Of a stretch of DNA of 64,000 nucleotides, positions 28,136 through 36,406 are shown in pieces. The notes beneath the pieces are model-generated. The model was not told the DNA's origin, searched no databases, and saw only the letters and a list, made by a program, of their open reading frames with translations. A program made the translations under genes and the position numbers. This stretch comes from Alphaproteobacteria bacterium MarineAlpha5_Bin9 (GTDB lineage Bacteria > Pseudomonadota > Alphaproteobacteria > HIMB59 > GCA-002718135): NCBI GenBank assembly GCA_002937895.1, contig PTKV01000011.1, positions 1-64,000 of the forward strand. The letters are read 5' to 3'. Position 1 is the stretch's first letter. Every line of letters begins with the position of its first letter.

Positions 28136-29578
28136 TTACATACTATTAAATTCTTTAATTTGATTATCAAGAGAAAGCATATAATTATAATGTTCATTCC
28201 AAAAAGTTTGATTTTTTCTTTTTTCAAAGTCATTAATTTCGATTCCCTGTTGTTCTACCCAAGTATAATAACCAAGATTAAAAATTCTTTCTTTTTCTCT
28301 TTGATTGAGTTCAAGGGTATGATCAGTTGAAACTCCCTTAAGATATTGAGCATATATTTCTGAACATGCAGTTTGATCATATATTCCTTTAAATTCTTTT
28401 CTTGTTTTTTCTAGTTCTGAAAGATACAAATCAGCCCCATCAGTGGCAACTGTTATGATTGCATCGTTAGATCCTAATTTCATATGTTTTGCTAATTTTA
28501 TTGAGGCCAGAATATTCGCAATCGAAGAAAAACCGAATTCAGGAAGTCTATTTACAAAATTACTTTCAAAATTTTTTGTTAAATGCAAAAATTTTTGACC
28601 CTCTAATGTATTAAAAATCATATTAAGATTATTAGTTGCTTTATCGGAAACTCCGATAACAAAATCAGTATTCATTACATTGTGAATTAATGGAACATGT
28701 TTGTCTCCTATTCCTTGAATATTATGTTCTCCGTAGCCATTATAAAGTAAAGTAGGACATTCCTCAGCTTCTACTACAGCTATTTTTACATTTAGATTTT
28801 CTTTCAAGTAATCTCCTGCAGCTAATGTTCCACTTGAACCTGAAGCTGCGACATAAAATCTCGGTATTAAATTTGTATCACTTTTTACTTTCAAAAAAGA
28901 TTTTTGAAAAGAAGGTCCAGTTACTGCTCGATGAATTGAATAATTATAATATTCTTTAAATTGATTTATTATATCATATCTTGGATCTTTTTTTAGTTTA
29001 TTACACGCATCATATATTTCTTTAACATTGCTTTCAGTTCCAATTGTTTTAATTATATCATTTTTGTTATTTACCCATTTCTCTAACCAGTCAAAGCGTT
29101 CTTTACTCATCCCCTCGGGTAAAACTGCAACACTTTTTAATCCAAGTATTCTTGAAATAGCAACTCCTCCCCTGCAATAATTACCTGTTGAAGGCCAAAC
29201 AGTTTTATGATTTTCATAATCAAAAGTTCCATTTAAAATTCTTGGAATTAAACAACCATATGCAGCAAGAACTTTATGAGCAGTTATTAATGGAAATAAT
29301 CTTCCAATATTAACAATTATTTTTGCTTCTACACCTGTAAATTCATTAGGAAGCACAATATGTTCAGGCACTTCGGAAAAACCAGAATGATCTAAATTAT
29401 TAAACCAATGCACTCTAAATAAATTTAGAGGATTAATTTCATCTTTATTAATATTTTTGAGTCTGTTTTTAATATCTATATCAATTAAGTTAGGGTCACA
29501 AAGTTCTGAAATCGTAGGTAAAATTATTCCATTTTTTTTAAAATATTCAGAAGTTTTATTAATAACAGACTCATTCAT
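28136..29578 (-). CDS. Fold-type II PLP-dependent enzyme (cysteine synthase/ammonia-lyase superfamily)
   Basis: Candidate PLP-Lys segment TAHKVLAAYG; STGNYCRGGVAISRILGLKSVAVLPEGMS; Gly-rich AASGSSGTLAAGDYL. Confidence 0.72.
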   Translation of the reverse strand: MNESVINKTSEYFKKNGIILPTISELCDPNLIDIDIKNRLKNINKDEINPLNLFRVHWFNNLDHSGFSEVPEHIVLPNEFTGVEAKIIVNIGRLFPLITAHKVLAAYGCLIPRILNGTFDYENHKTVWPSTGNYCRGGVAISRILGLKSVAVLPEGMSKERFDWLEKWVNNKNDIIKTIGTESNVKEIYDACNKLKKDPRYDIINQFKEYYNYSIHRAVTGPSFQKSFLKVKSDTNLIPRFYVAASGSSGTLAAGDYLKENLNVKIAVVEAEECPTLLYNGYGEHNIQGIGDKHVPLIHNVMNTDFVIGVSDKATNNLNMIFNTLEGQKFLHLTKNFESNFVNRLPEFGFSSIANILASIKLAKHMKLGSNDAIITVATDGADLYLSELEKTRKEFKGIYDQTACSEIYAQYLKGVSTDHTLELNQREKERIFNLGYYTWVEQQGIEINDFEKRKNQTFWNEHYNYMLSLDNQIKEFNSM

Positions 29579-29581
29579 AAA

Positions 29582-30562
29582 TTAACCAATTTTTATTCCC
29601 AGATTCAAATGCATAGCAATTCTATATGTTTCTCTTGCTATTGCAGTATCTTGAACTCCTGTGCCAGTCAAGTCACATACAGTAATATCTTCCTTTCTTC
29701 TTCTTCCTAATTTTGAATTTAGAATAACATTACCTAGTTCATTATAATGATTACTTGATGAAACAACCTTATTTAATATAGCGTGGTTTAGTTCACCTAA
29801 AATCTTTGTTTGAGATAGGCAGTCTGGAATATATATATCACAATTTTTTATTATAAGAGGGTCTAATTCATTTTTTTGTTCAGCATCTGATCCTACAGCA
29901 GTAATATGCATACCCTTTTTTAACCATTCATATTTAATTATAAATGATCTACTTGGAGTATTTGTTACAATAATTTCAGATTGTCGAACTACTTCTTCTG
30001 GCGTTGCACAAGCTTTAAGATTTATATTTAATTTTTTCATATCGCGAATATAATTATTAACTTTGTCAATGTCTCTTGCCCATATATATACATTTTTTAT
30101 TTTTCTTACTAAAGTCAGTGCTTGAAGTTGTAATTTTGCTTGAATTCCTGCTCCTATTATTCCTACAATAGTAGAGTCAGAATTTGATAAATATTTAGCA
30201 GCTATAGCTCCAGCAATTGCTGTTCTAATATCAGTTAAATATCCTTTATCTAATAAAATAGATTTTAACACGCCAGTTTTTGCGTCTAATAATATCATTA
30301 GCCCATTGCTAGAGGGAATACCAAGCTTTGGATTATTAAAAAATCCAGAGGCCACTTTTATTGCATAGCTATCTAAACCGTCAATATAAGCTGCTTTAAC
30401 ATCTGATTCACCGTGATATTTTTCTATATCAAGTCTTAAAATCGGTGGCATTGTTGCTTTTCCTAAAGCTAAACTTTTAAAAGCTTCTTCTATTATAGAA
30501 ATCATTTTATTATCTAATCGAACACATCTTTTTATTTCTTCAGAATTTAAAATTATTGTCAT
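29582..30562 (-). CDS. eutC: Ornithine cyclodeaminase/mu-crystallin family, EutC-like
   Basis: MPPILRLDIEKYHGESDVKAAYIDGLDSYAIKVASGFFNNPKLGIPSSNGLMILLDAKTG; GIIGAGIQAKLQLQAL; adjacent to EutB/EutA-like genes. Confidence 0.8.
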   Translation of the reverse strand: MTIILNSEEIKRCVRLDNKMISIIEEAFKSLALGKATMPPILRLDIEKYHGESDVKAAYIDGLDSYAIKVASGFFNNPKLGIPSSNGLMILLDAKTGVLKSILLDKGYLTDIRTAIAGAIAAKYLSNSDSTIVGIIGAGIQAKLQLQALTLVRKIKNVYIWARDIDKVNNYIRDMKKLNINLKACATPEEVVRQSEIIVTNTPSRSFIIKYEWLKKGMHITAVGSDAEQKNELDPLIIKNCDIYIPDCLSQTKILGELNHAILNKVVSSSNHYNELGNVILNSKLGRRRKEDITVCDLTGTGVQDTAIARETYRIAMHLNLGIKIG

Positions 30563-31509
30563 GAAATAATTTCTTTAAATAGCTTAGCCTCAATATTTCC
30601 ACCACAAATCAAGCAAATAACATTTTTTCCAATAAGATTTGACATGTTATCTTTTACTACCATTACACTTGTTGCTGCTGCTCCTTCAGAAATTATTTTA
30701 TGTTCAAAAAAATTGATTCTTATTCCCTCAGCGATCTTATTTTCATTTATTAGAACAAAATCATCAATTCTTTCTTTAGCAATCTTAAAAGTATATTTAT
30801 TATTTAGTCCAATACTTCCTCCAAGACAGTCAGCGAGTGTTTCCAATTCCTCTACATCTACTGGTTTTCCAATTTTTAAACTCTCATACATCGAAGGTCC
30901 GCGCTCCATAGAAACTCCAATAACTTTAATTTGTGGATTTTGTAATTTTAAAGCTAGTGCAATGCCACCTATTAAACCTCCTCCAGAAGTAGGAATAATT
31001 ACGCTATCTACATCTGGAAAATCATTGATCATTTCTAAACCTGCTGTCCCTTGTCCTATAATTATTTCTTCATCATCAAAAGGGTGAACAAGGGTTATGT
31101 TATTATTTTTTGCAATATTTCTGGCATATAAATCAGCTTCATCACTATTTTTACCTACAATTTCTACATTTGCTCCCAAGGATTCAATTGCTAATTTTCT
31201 ATATTTAGGGACCATTGATGACATATAAATAGTAGATTTAATTCCTAATAAACTTGATGCATATGCAACACCTTTCCCATGATTACCCGTAGATACAGCT
31301 ATTACACCTTTATTTTTTTGCTCCTCTGATAATGATAATAGTTTATTTAAAGCTCCTCTTATTTTAAATGATCCTGTTTTTTGAAGAGATTCTAATTTTA
31401 ATTTAACATTTCTTTTTTTAGATAAAAAATCAGAATGTATTAAAGGAGTATAATTTATATATGGAGAAATTTTTTTATGTGCTTCTCTAATTTTATCTAA
31501 AGAAATCAT
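30559..31509 (-). CDS. eutB: Threonine dehydratase-like PLP enzyme, EutB-like
   Basis: KTGSFKIRGALNKL (PLP Lys), STGNHGKGVAYAS, PTSGGGLIGGIALALK. Confidence 0.8.
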   Translation of the reverse strand: MISLDKIREAHKKISPYINYTPLIHSDFLSKKRNVKLKLESLQKTGSFKIRGALNKLLSLSEEQKNKGVIAVSTGNHGKGVAYASSLLGIKSTIYMSSMVPKYRKLAIESLGANVEIVGKNSDEADLYARNIAKNNNITLVHPFDDEEIIIGQGTAGLEMINDFPDVDSVIIPTSGGGLIGGIALALKLQNPQIKVIGVSMERGPSMYESLKIGKPVDVEELETLADCLGGSIGLNNKYTFKIAKERIDDFVLINENKIAEGIRINFFEHKIISEGAAATSVMVVKDNMSNLIGKNVICLICGGNIEAKLFKEIIS

Positions 31510-31515
31510 ATGGGA

Positions 31516-32268
31516 TTAATTTTCAAATAATTTTCCATATCCTAAAACTTTAGTGTTAATATCTAAAAGCTTTAAACAATGCCATATAATCGCTTGATTA
31601 CTTGAAATTACAGTAGTATTAAATTTTTTTTCTACCTCATCTATAATATCAACAATTTTAAGAGCTGTACAAGATACAAATAATCCTTCAATTTTTTCTA
31701 AGTTTATATTGTGAATACCATCAATGATACTTTCGTGACTAACTTTAGCAATTTCCGAATCATAATTTAAATTAAAAGAACTAAAAGAATCTATATTTAA
31801 ATTATTTTTTTTTAAGTAATTAAAAACTGTTAAATTTACATCTTTTGGATAAGGGGTTAGAACAGCAATATTTTTAATTTTCATTTCTTTAAAAGCACTG
31901 ATAGCTGCTGTAATTGGTGTTGTAACTTTAGCTTCTGGTTTAGATTGTTGAACTTGAGTTAATATATTTTTCTCACCTATAGCAATGGTGCCAGAAGTAC
32001 ATCCATATGCAATAATATCAATTTTTTGTCCTGGTAAAATTTGACTAGTAACTTCAGGAATATGTTCTGCCATTTTTAGATAATTTTCATAATTCAAAGG
32101 ATTAATAAAAGGTATTCTATTAAAGAATATATCTAGAGGTAAATCATGACAGATTTTTCTAAAATCTTGCTCTATAGTAAAATCAGTTGATAAAGTTATA
32201 ACACCTACTCTTGGATTAGTTGTTTGTTTTATTACAGGTTTTAAATAATTTTGTTCAAAATTATCCAT
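31516..32268 (-). CDS. eutA: Asp/Glu racemase/maleate isomerase superfamily, EutA-like
   Basis: RVGVITLSTDFTIEQDFRKI, IAYGCTSGTIAIGE, GLFVSCTALKIVDIIDEVE, SSNQAIIWHCL. Confidence 0.8.
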   Translation of the reverse strand: MDNFEQNYLKPVIKQTTNPRVGVITLSTDFTIEQDFRKICHDLPLDIFFNRIPFINPLNYENYLKMAEHIPEVTSQILPGQKIDIIAYGCTSGTIAIGEKNILTQVQQSKPEAKVTTPITAAISAFKEMKIKNIAVLTPYPKDVNLTVFNYLKKNNLNIDSFSSFNLNYDSEIAKVSHESIIDGIHNINLEKIEGLFVSCTALKIVDIIDEVEKKFNTTVISSNQAIIWHCLKLLDINTKVLGYGKLFEN

Positions 32269-33383
32269 TATTGATTAGGAAAATAATCTTCGCATTTACC
32301 CTCTCGATAAACATCTGTTGTTGCGCAGTGAAGAGCTCCCCCAAAAGGATATGCATCTCTAAAAGGTACTGGAACTACTTCAAAGCCCAGCTTATCTAAT
32401 TGATCCATTTGGTATACTTCACTAGATTCTACACATACTGTATTAGGATCTATCATTAAAACATTCATACTTAACCATACACTTGAATAACAAAGTGGTG
32501 GAGGTTGATTATGAGCTGGCTTAGCTGCATCAACAATTTTCCAATCATTATTATAAAAAATTTTTTTCTGTTCTTCAGGCAATCTTCTTTCAGGATTATT
32601 CAACATTATCCCTGGTTTCAAGGGTGTAAACGTTGCATCAATATGTGTTGGAAAAGGATCCCCTGGAAAGTTTAAGATATGAATTCTATGATTCGAAAAA
32701 TGTCTTTTAATCCACTCTATTCCTTTTAAATTGGTAGTAAAGCCATGTTGAATAAAAAGATCTTTTCCCATTCTTAAAACATCTGCGGCATCAAACAGAG
32801 GTTCTTTTTCAGTTGTTATGAATTTTTTATCTCTTACCCATTCATATCTTTGATCTAATGTAATGTTATCACTTAAGTAATTGTCTCTATAAGATTCATC
32901 TGTTAATCTTGGTTTTGGAGCTGAAGACCATATCATTTTTGGATCTTCTTCAAAAAATTTTTCTAGTATTGGTCTATAACATAGATATTCAAACCATCTT
33001 GATCTAAAAGACATTGTTGCTTCAAGCATTTCACTTCCTAAAGTCAAAATTACATCTCTTGGCGGCATGCAACCAAACATGGTATCAATATCCCAGTCAG
33101 GAGTTCCGATTTTTTGATTAAAATTTATTGGTTTGGGCCTATCAACTTTGATTCCTCTTTTAGTTAATATTGAAGCAAAATTATCTAATTGAAAATTAGC
33201 TTTATCAATAGTATCTTGTGGTCTTGGTCCAAATTTACCTTTCATATCACTTTCTTCAGGAATTTTTGGCGCCATAGCTGGTTCAGCAGGAGGAATACAA
33301 CATCCATCAGCTCTACCAACAATCACATGCTTCAAAGGATCCCATTCATTCCATGAATTAACAATAGTTTTTTTATTTTTCAT
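32268..33383 (-). CDS. Glycine amidinotransferase (AGAT)-like
   Basis: NSWNEWDPLKHVIVGRADG, FPTHIDATFTPLKPGIMLNNPERR, FGGALHCATTDVYREG (catalytic Cys). Confidence 0.85.
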   Translation of the reverse strand: MKNKKTIVNSWNEWDPLKHVIVGRADGCCIPPAEPAMAPKIPEESDMKGKFGPRPQDTIDKANFQLDNFASILTKRGIKVDRPKPINFNQKIGTPDWDIDTMFGCMPPRDVILTLGSEMLEATMSFRSRWFEYLCYRPILEKFFEEDPKMIWSSAPKPRLTDESYRDNYLSDNITLDQRYEWVRDKKFITTEKEPLFDAADVLRMGKDLFIQHGFTTNLKGIEWIKRHFSNHRIHILNFPGDPFPTHIDATFTPLKPGIMLNNPERRLPEEQKKIFYNNDWKIVDAAKPAHNQPPPLCYSSVWLSMNVLMIDPNTVCVESSEVYQMDQLDKLGFEVVPVPFRDAYPFGGALHCATTDVYREGKCEDYFPNQ

Positions 33384-33420
33384 TGTAGCCTTATAAAGTT
33401 TGTTTTTTTGATTTCTATCT

Positions 33421-33434
33421 TATAATATAAATAT
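33421..33434 (+). promoter_or_regulatory. Candidate -10 element immediately upstream of the SSADH-like gene (possible leaderless start)
   Basis: Exact TATAAT at 33421-33426, ATG at 33435, no purine-rich SD in between. Confidence 0.4.
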
Positions 33435-34886
33435 ATGAATATTTCTAATAAATCTCTTTTTAAAAACAAATGCTTTGTTAATGGAGAATGGATAAATAGT
33501 GCAAATAATTCATCTATAGATGTAATTAATCCGGCTACATTAAAAAGTATTGGCAAAGTTCCTGATTGTGGGACCAAAGAAACACATGAAGCTATTAAAA
33601 AAGCCTACGAAAGCTGGAAAAATTGGAAAGAGAAAACTGCCCTTGAAAGATCTATTTTGTTAAAAAAATGGAATGATTTAATCCTAGCAAATCAAGAAGA
33701 CCTTGCTCAAATCATGACTATTGAACAGGGGAAGCCAATATCAGAATCTAGAGCTGAAATCGTATATGGTGCTTCATTTGTAGAATGGTTCGCTGAAGAA
33801 TGTAAAAGAGTGTATGGAGATATAATACCAGATAGATTTAAAGATAAAAGAACTGTTGTTATTAAACAACCGATAGGTGTTGTTGGAGCAATTACTCCTT
33901 GGAACTTTCCTAGCTCTATGATCACTAGAAAATGTGCTCCTGCTCTAGCAGTAGGTTGTCCTGTGATAATTAAACCAGCACCCCAAACGCCTTTTTCTGC
34001 TTTAGCATTAGCTTCATTAGCAGAAAAAGCTGGATTCCCAAAGGGAGTTATCAATATTCTAACTGGTGATGCAGAAAAAATAGGAAAAGAATTATGTTCA
34101 AATTCCTTAGTAAGAAAGATTTCTTTTACAGGATCTACTGAAGTTGGAAAAATTTTACTGAAACAATCTGCACCAACTGTAAAAAAAGTTTCTTTAGAAT
34201 TAGGAGGTCATGCACCTTTTATTGCTTTTGAAGATTGTGATATTGATGAAGCTGTAACTGGAGCAATACAAAGCAAATTTAGAAACACAGGTCAAACCTG
34301 TGTTTGCGCAAATAGAATTTTTATACATGAAAAAATATACGAAATATTTATAAAAAAATTTACAGAAGAAGTATCAAAAATTAAAGTAGGAAACGGATTA
34401 GAGGAAAATGTTACAGCTGGTCCTTTAATCGATAACCTTGCAGTTGAAAAAGTAAAGGATCATATTCAAGATGCTATTAAAAAAGGATCTAAAATTGCTA
34501 TAGGTGGAAAACCTCATGATTTAGGAGGAAATTTTTATGAACCAACAATTTTATATGATGTATCAATAAAAGCTAAAATTACAAACGAAGAAACTTTTGG
34601 ACCTGTTGCTCCAATATATAAATTCTCTTCTGAAAAAGAAGTAATAGAGATGGCAAATAATAGTGAATATGGATTGGCATCCTATTTTTTTTCAAGAGAT
34701 ATTGGAAGGATTTGGCGAGTATCTGAAGCACTTGAATACGGTATAGTTGGAGTTAATACTGGTCTTCCTTCTAAAGCAGAAATTCCATTTGGAGGAATGA
34801 AACAATCAGGCTTAGGAAGAGAAGGATCTAAATATGGATTAGAAGATTTTTTAGAAATAAAATATATTAATATGGCAGGGATATAA
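33435..34886 (+). CDS. Aldehyde dehydrogenase, succinate-semialdehyde dehydrogenase-like
   Basis: TPWNFPSSMITRKCAPALAVGCPVIIKPAPQTP, FTGSTEVGK, SLELGGHAPFIAFEDCD, NTGQTCVCANRIFIHE, GGMKQSGLGREGSKYGLEDFLEIKY. Confidence 0.88.
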   Translation: MNISNKSLFKNKCFVNGEWINSANNSSIDVINPATLKSIGKVPDCGTKETHEAIKKAYESWKNWKEKTALERSILLKKWNDLILANQEDLAQIMTIEQGKPISESRAEIVYGASFVEWFAEECKRVYGDIIPDRFKDKRTVVIKQPIGVVGAITPWNFPSSMITRKCAPALAVGCPVIIKPAPQTPFSALALASLAEKAGFPKGVINILTGDAEKIGKELCSNSLVRKISFTGSTEVGKILLKQSAPTVKKVSLELGGHAPFIAFEDCDIDEAVTGAIQSKFRNTGQTCVCANRIFIHEKIYEIFIKKFTEEVSKIKVGNGLEENVTAGPLIDNLAVEKVKDHIQDAIKKGSKIAIGGKPHDLGGNFYEPTILYDVSIKAKITNEETFGPVAPIYKFSSEKEVIEMANNSEYGLASYFFSRDIGRIWRVSEALEYGIVGVNTGLPSKAEIPFGGMKQSGLGREGSKYGLEDFLEIKYINMAGI

Positions 34887-34888
34887 TT

Positions 34889-35776
34889 TTATAACCAGGC
34901 AGCTCCTCTTACTCCACTTGAATCACCGTGTATATTTTTTACAATCCTTGTTTTAACATAATCACTAAAAACATATTTCGATATTACTTTATTAATATTT
35001 TCATAAATAAATTCTATATTTGACATCCCTCCGCCTAAGATTATTATATCAGGATCTAAAATATTTATTACAGCAGATAAAGACCTTGCTAGTCTATCAA
35101 CGTAATCTTCTAATGCTTTAATGGCTCTAGTATCTTTTTTTTTATATAATTCAACTATATCTTCAGATGTAATATTTGTTTGATTAATTTTATTAAAAAT
35201 CCCCGTAAAACCTGGTCCCGATAAAAAAGTTTCAATACACCCACTTAAACCACAATAACATTTTTTTGCTAAATTGATCTCTTTGTCATTACTTCTAGGT
35301 AAAGAGGTATGTCCAAACTCTCCAGCAGCATAATTATTTCCCCTGATAATTTTTTTATCTATTACTATTCCTGCTCCAGTTCCAGTGCCTATTATTACTC
35401 CAAATACGATCGAATATGATTTTCCTGCTCCATCTACTGCTTCTGATAAAGTAAAACAATTTGCATCATTTTCAATTTTTACTTTTTTTTGCAACAATTT
35501 TTCAAGATCTGATTTAAATGGTTTTCCATTCATCCATATAGAGTTTGCACTTTTAATTAGAGAAGTTTCAAGAGAAATTGCTCCTGGCATTCCAATTCCT
35601 ATCGAATTGATATTCTTAAATTTTTGTTCTATTTCACTTATTAGTTCTACTATCCCGTTTAATGTTCCTTGATAATTTTTTTGTGTTGGAATTCTTTTAG
35701 AATAAATTTTATTGCCTTTTTCATCAATCAAAAGCGCTTCTGTCTTAGTTCCACCAAGATCAATTCCAACTTTCAT
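34889..35776 (-). CDS. ROK-family sugar kinase
   Basis: VGIDLGGTKTEALLID, GVIIGTGTGAGIVID, GEFGHTSLP, CYCGLSGCIETFLSGPG zinc-type motif. Confidence 0.88.
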   Translation of the reverse strand: MKVGIDLGGTKTEALLIDEKGNKIYSKRIPTQKNYQGTLNGIVELISEIEQKFKNINSIGIGMPGAISLETSLIKSANSIWMNGKPFKSDLEKLLQKKVKIENDANCFTLSEAVDGAGKSYSIVFGVIIGTGTGAGIVIDKKIIRGNNYAAGEFGHTSLPRSNDKEINLAKKCYCGLSGCIETFLSGPGFTGIFNKINQTNITSEDIVELYKKKDTRAIKALEDYVDRLARSLSAVINILDPDIIILGGGMSNIEFIYENINKVISKYVFSDYVKTRIVKNIHGDSSGVRGAAWL

Positions 35777-35786
35777 TTATAAATTG

Positions 35787-36353
35787 TTAACTTTTTACAA
35801 TCTTCCAAATTTGAGGCACTAAGATAAGAGCTAAACCAATTTTAAATATTTCACTTGGTATAAATGGTAATAATCCAGCTTGTAAAGCTCTATCAAAACC
35901 TATGATTGTTCCTAAATATCCAACTCCAAAAGTAAAGATAATTATGGTTCCCAAAGAAAGGGGTAATAAACATTTAAGTATATTTTTTCCATAACCTAAA
36001 TCTGCAAAATATCCCATTATAGCTGAGGCAATAAGCATTCCTAATAAATATCCACCTGTAGGTCCTACTAAATAAGCTATGCCTGATCCAGTTGCAAAAA
36101 CAGGTATGCCTAGGGCTCCTTGAAATAAATAAAATGCTAAAGTACTAAATGCCAATCTCCAACCATAGGCCATTGAAATAAACATAACTACAAAAGTTTG
36201 CATTGTCATTGGAACAGGCCAAAAAGGGACTTGAATTTTAGAGGAGATAGCTATTAAAAGTGATCCAAAAAAAACATATAAGATAAATTTCGTGCTTTTG
36301 CTGTTTATATTGTTTAAAGGTATTAAGTTAAAAATTAATGTATTATTTTTCAT
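35787..36353 (-). CDS. bioY: BioY-family biotin ECF transporter S component
   Basis: SKIQVPFWPVPMTMQTFVVMFISMAYGWRLAFSTLAFYLFQGALGIPVFA...GPTGGYLLGM. Confidence 0.9.
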   Translation of the reverse strand: MKNNTLIFNLIPLNNINSKSTKFILYVFFGSLLIAISSKIQVPFWPVPMTMQTFVVMFISMAYGWRLAFSTLAFYLFQGALGIPVFATGSGIAYLVGPTGGYLLGMLIASAIMGYFADLGYGKNILKCLLPLSLGTIIIFTFGVGYLGTIIGFDRALQAGLLPFIPSEIFKIGLALILVPQIWKIVKS

Positions 36354-36406
36354 AAATATCTCCTATTTTCTATAATATTAAACTATAAAATATTTAGCTT
36401 CAACAA

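Noticed and set aside
30644-31087. 147-aa plus-strand ORF opposite eutB-like gene
   Set aside because: Antisense shadow ORF with Ser/Pro/Ile-rich composition and no recognisable domain.
33707-34054. 115-aa minus-strand ORF opposite the SSADH-like gene
   Set aside because: Lies entirely inside a well-supported ALDH gene; shadow ORF.
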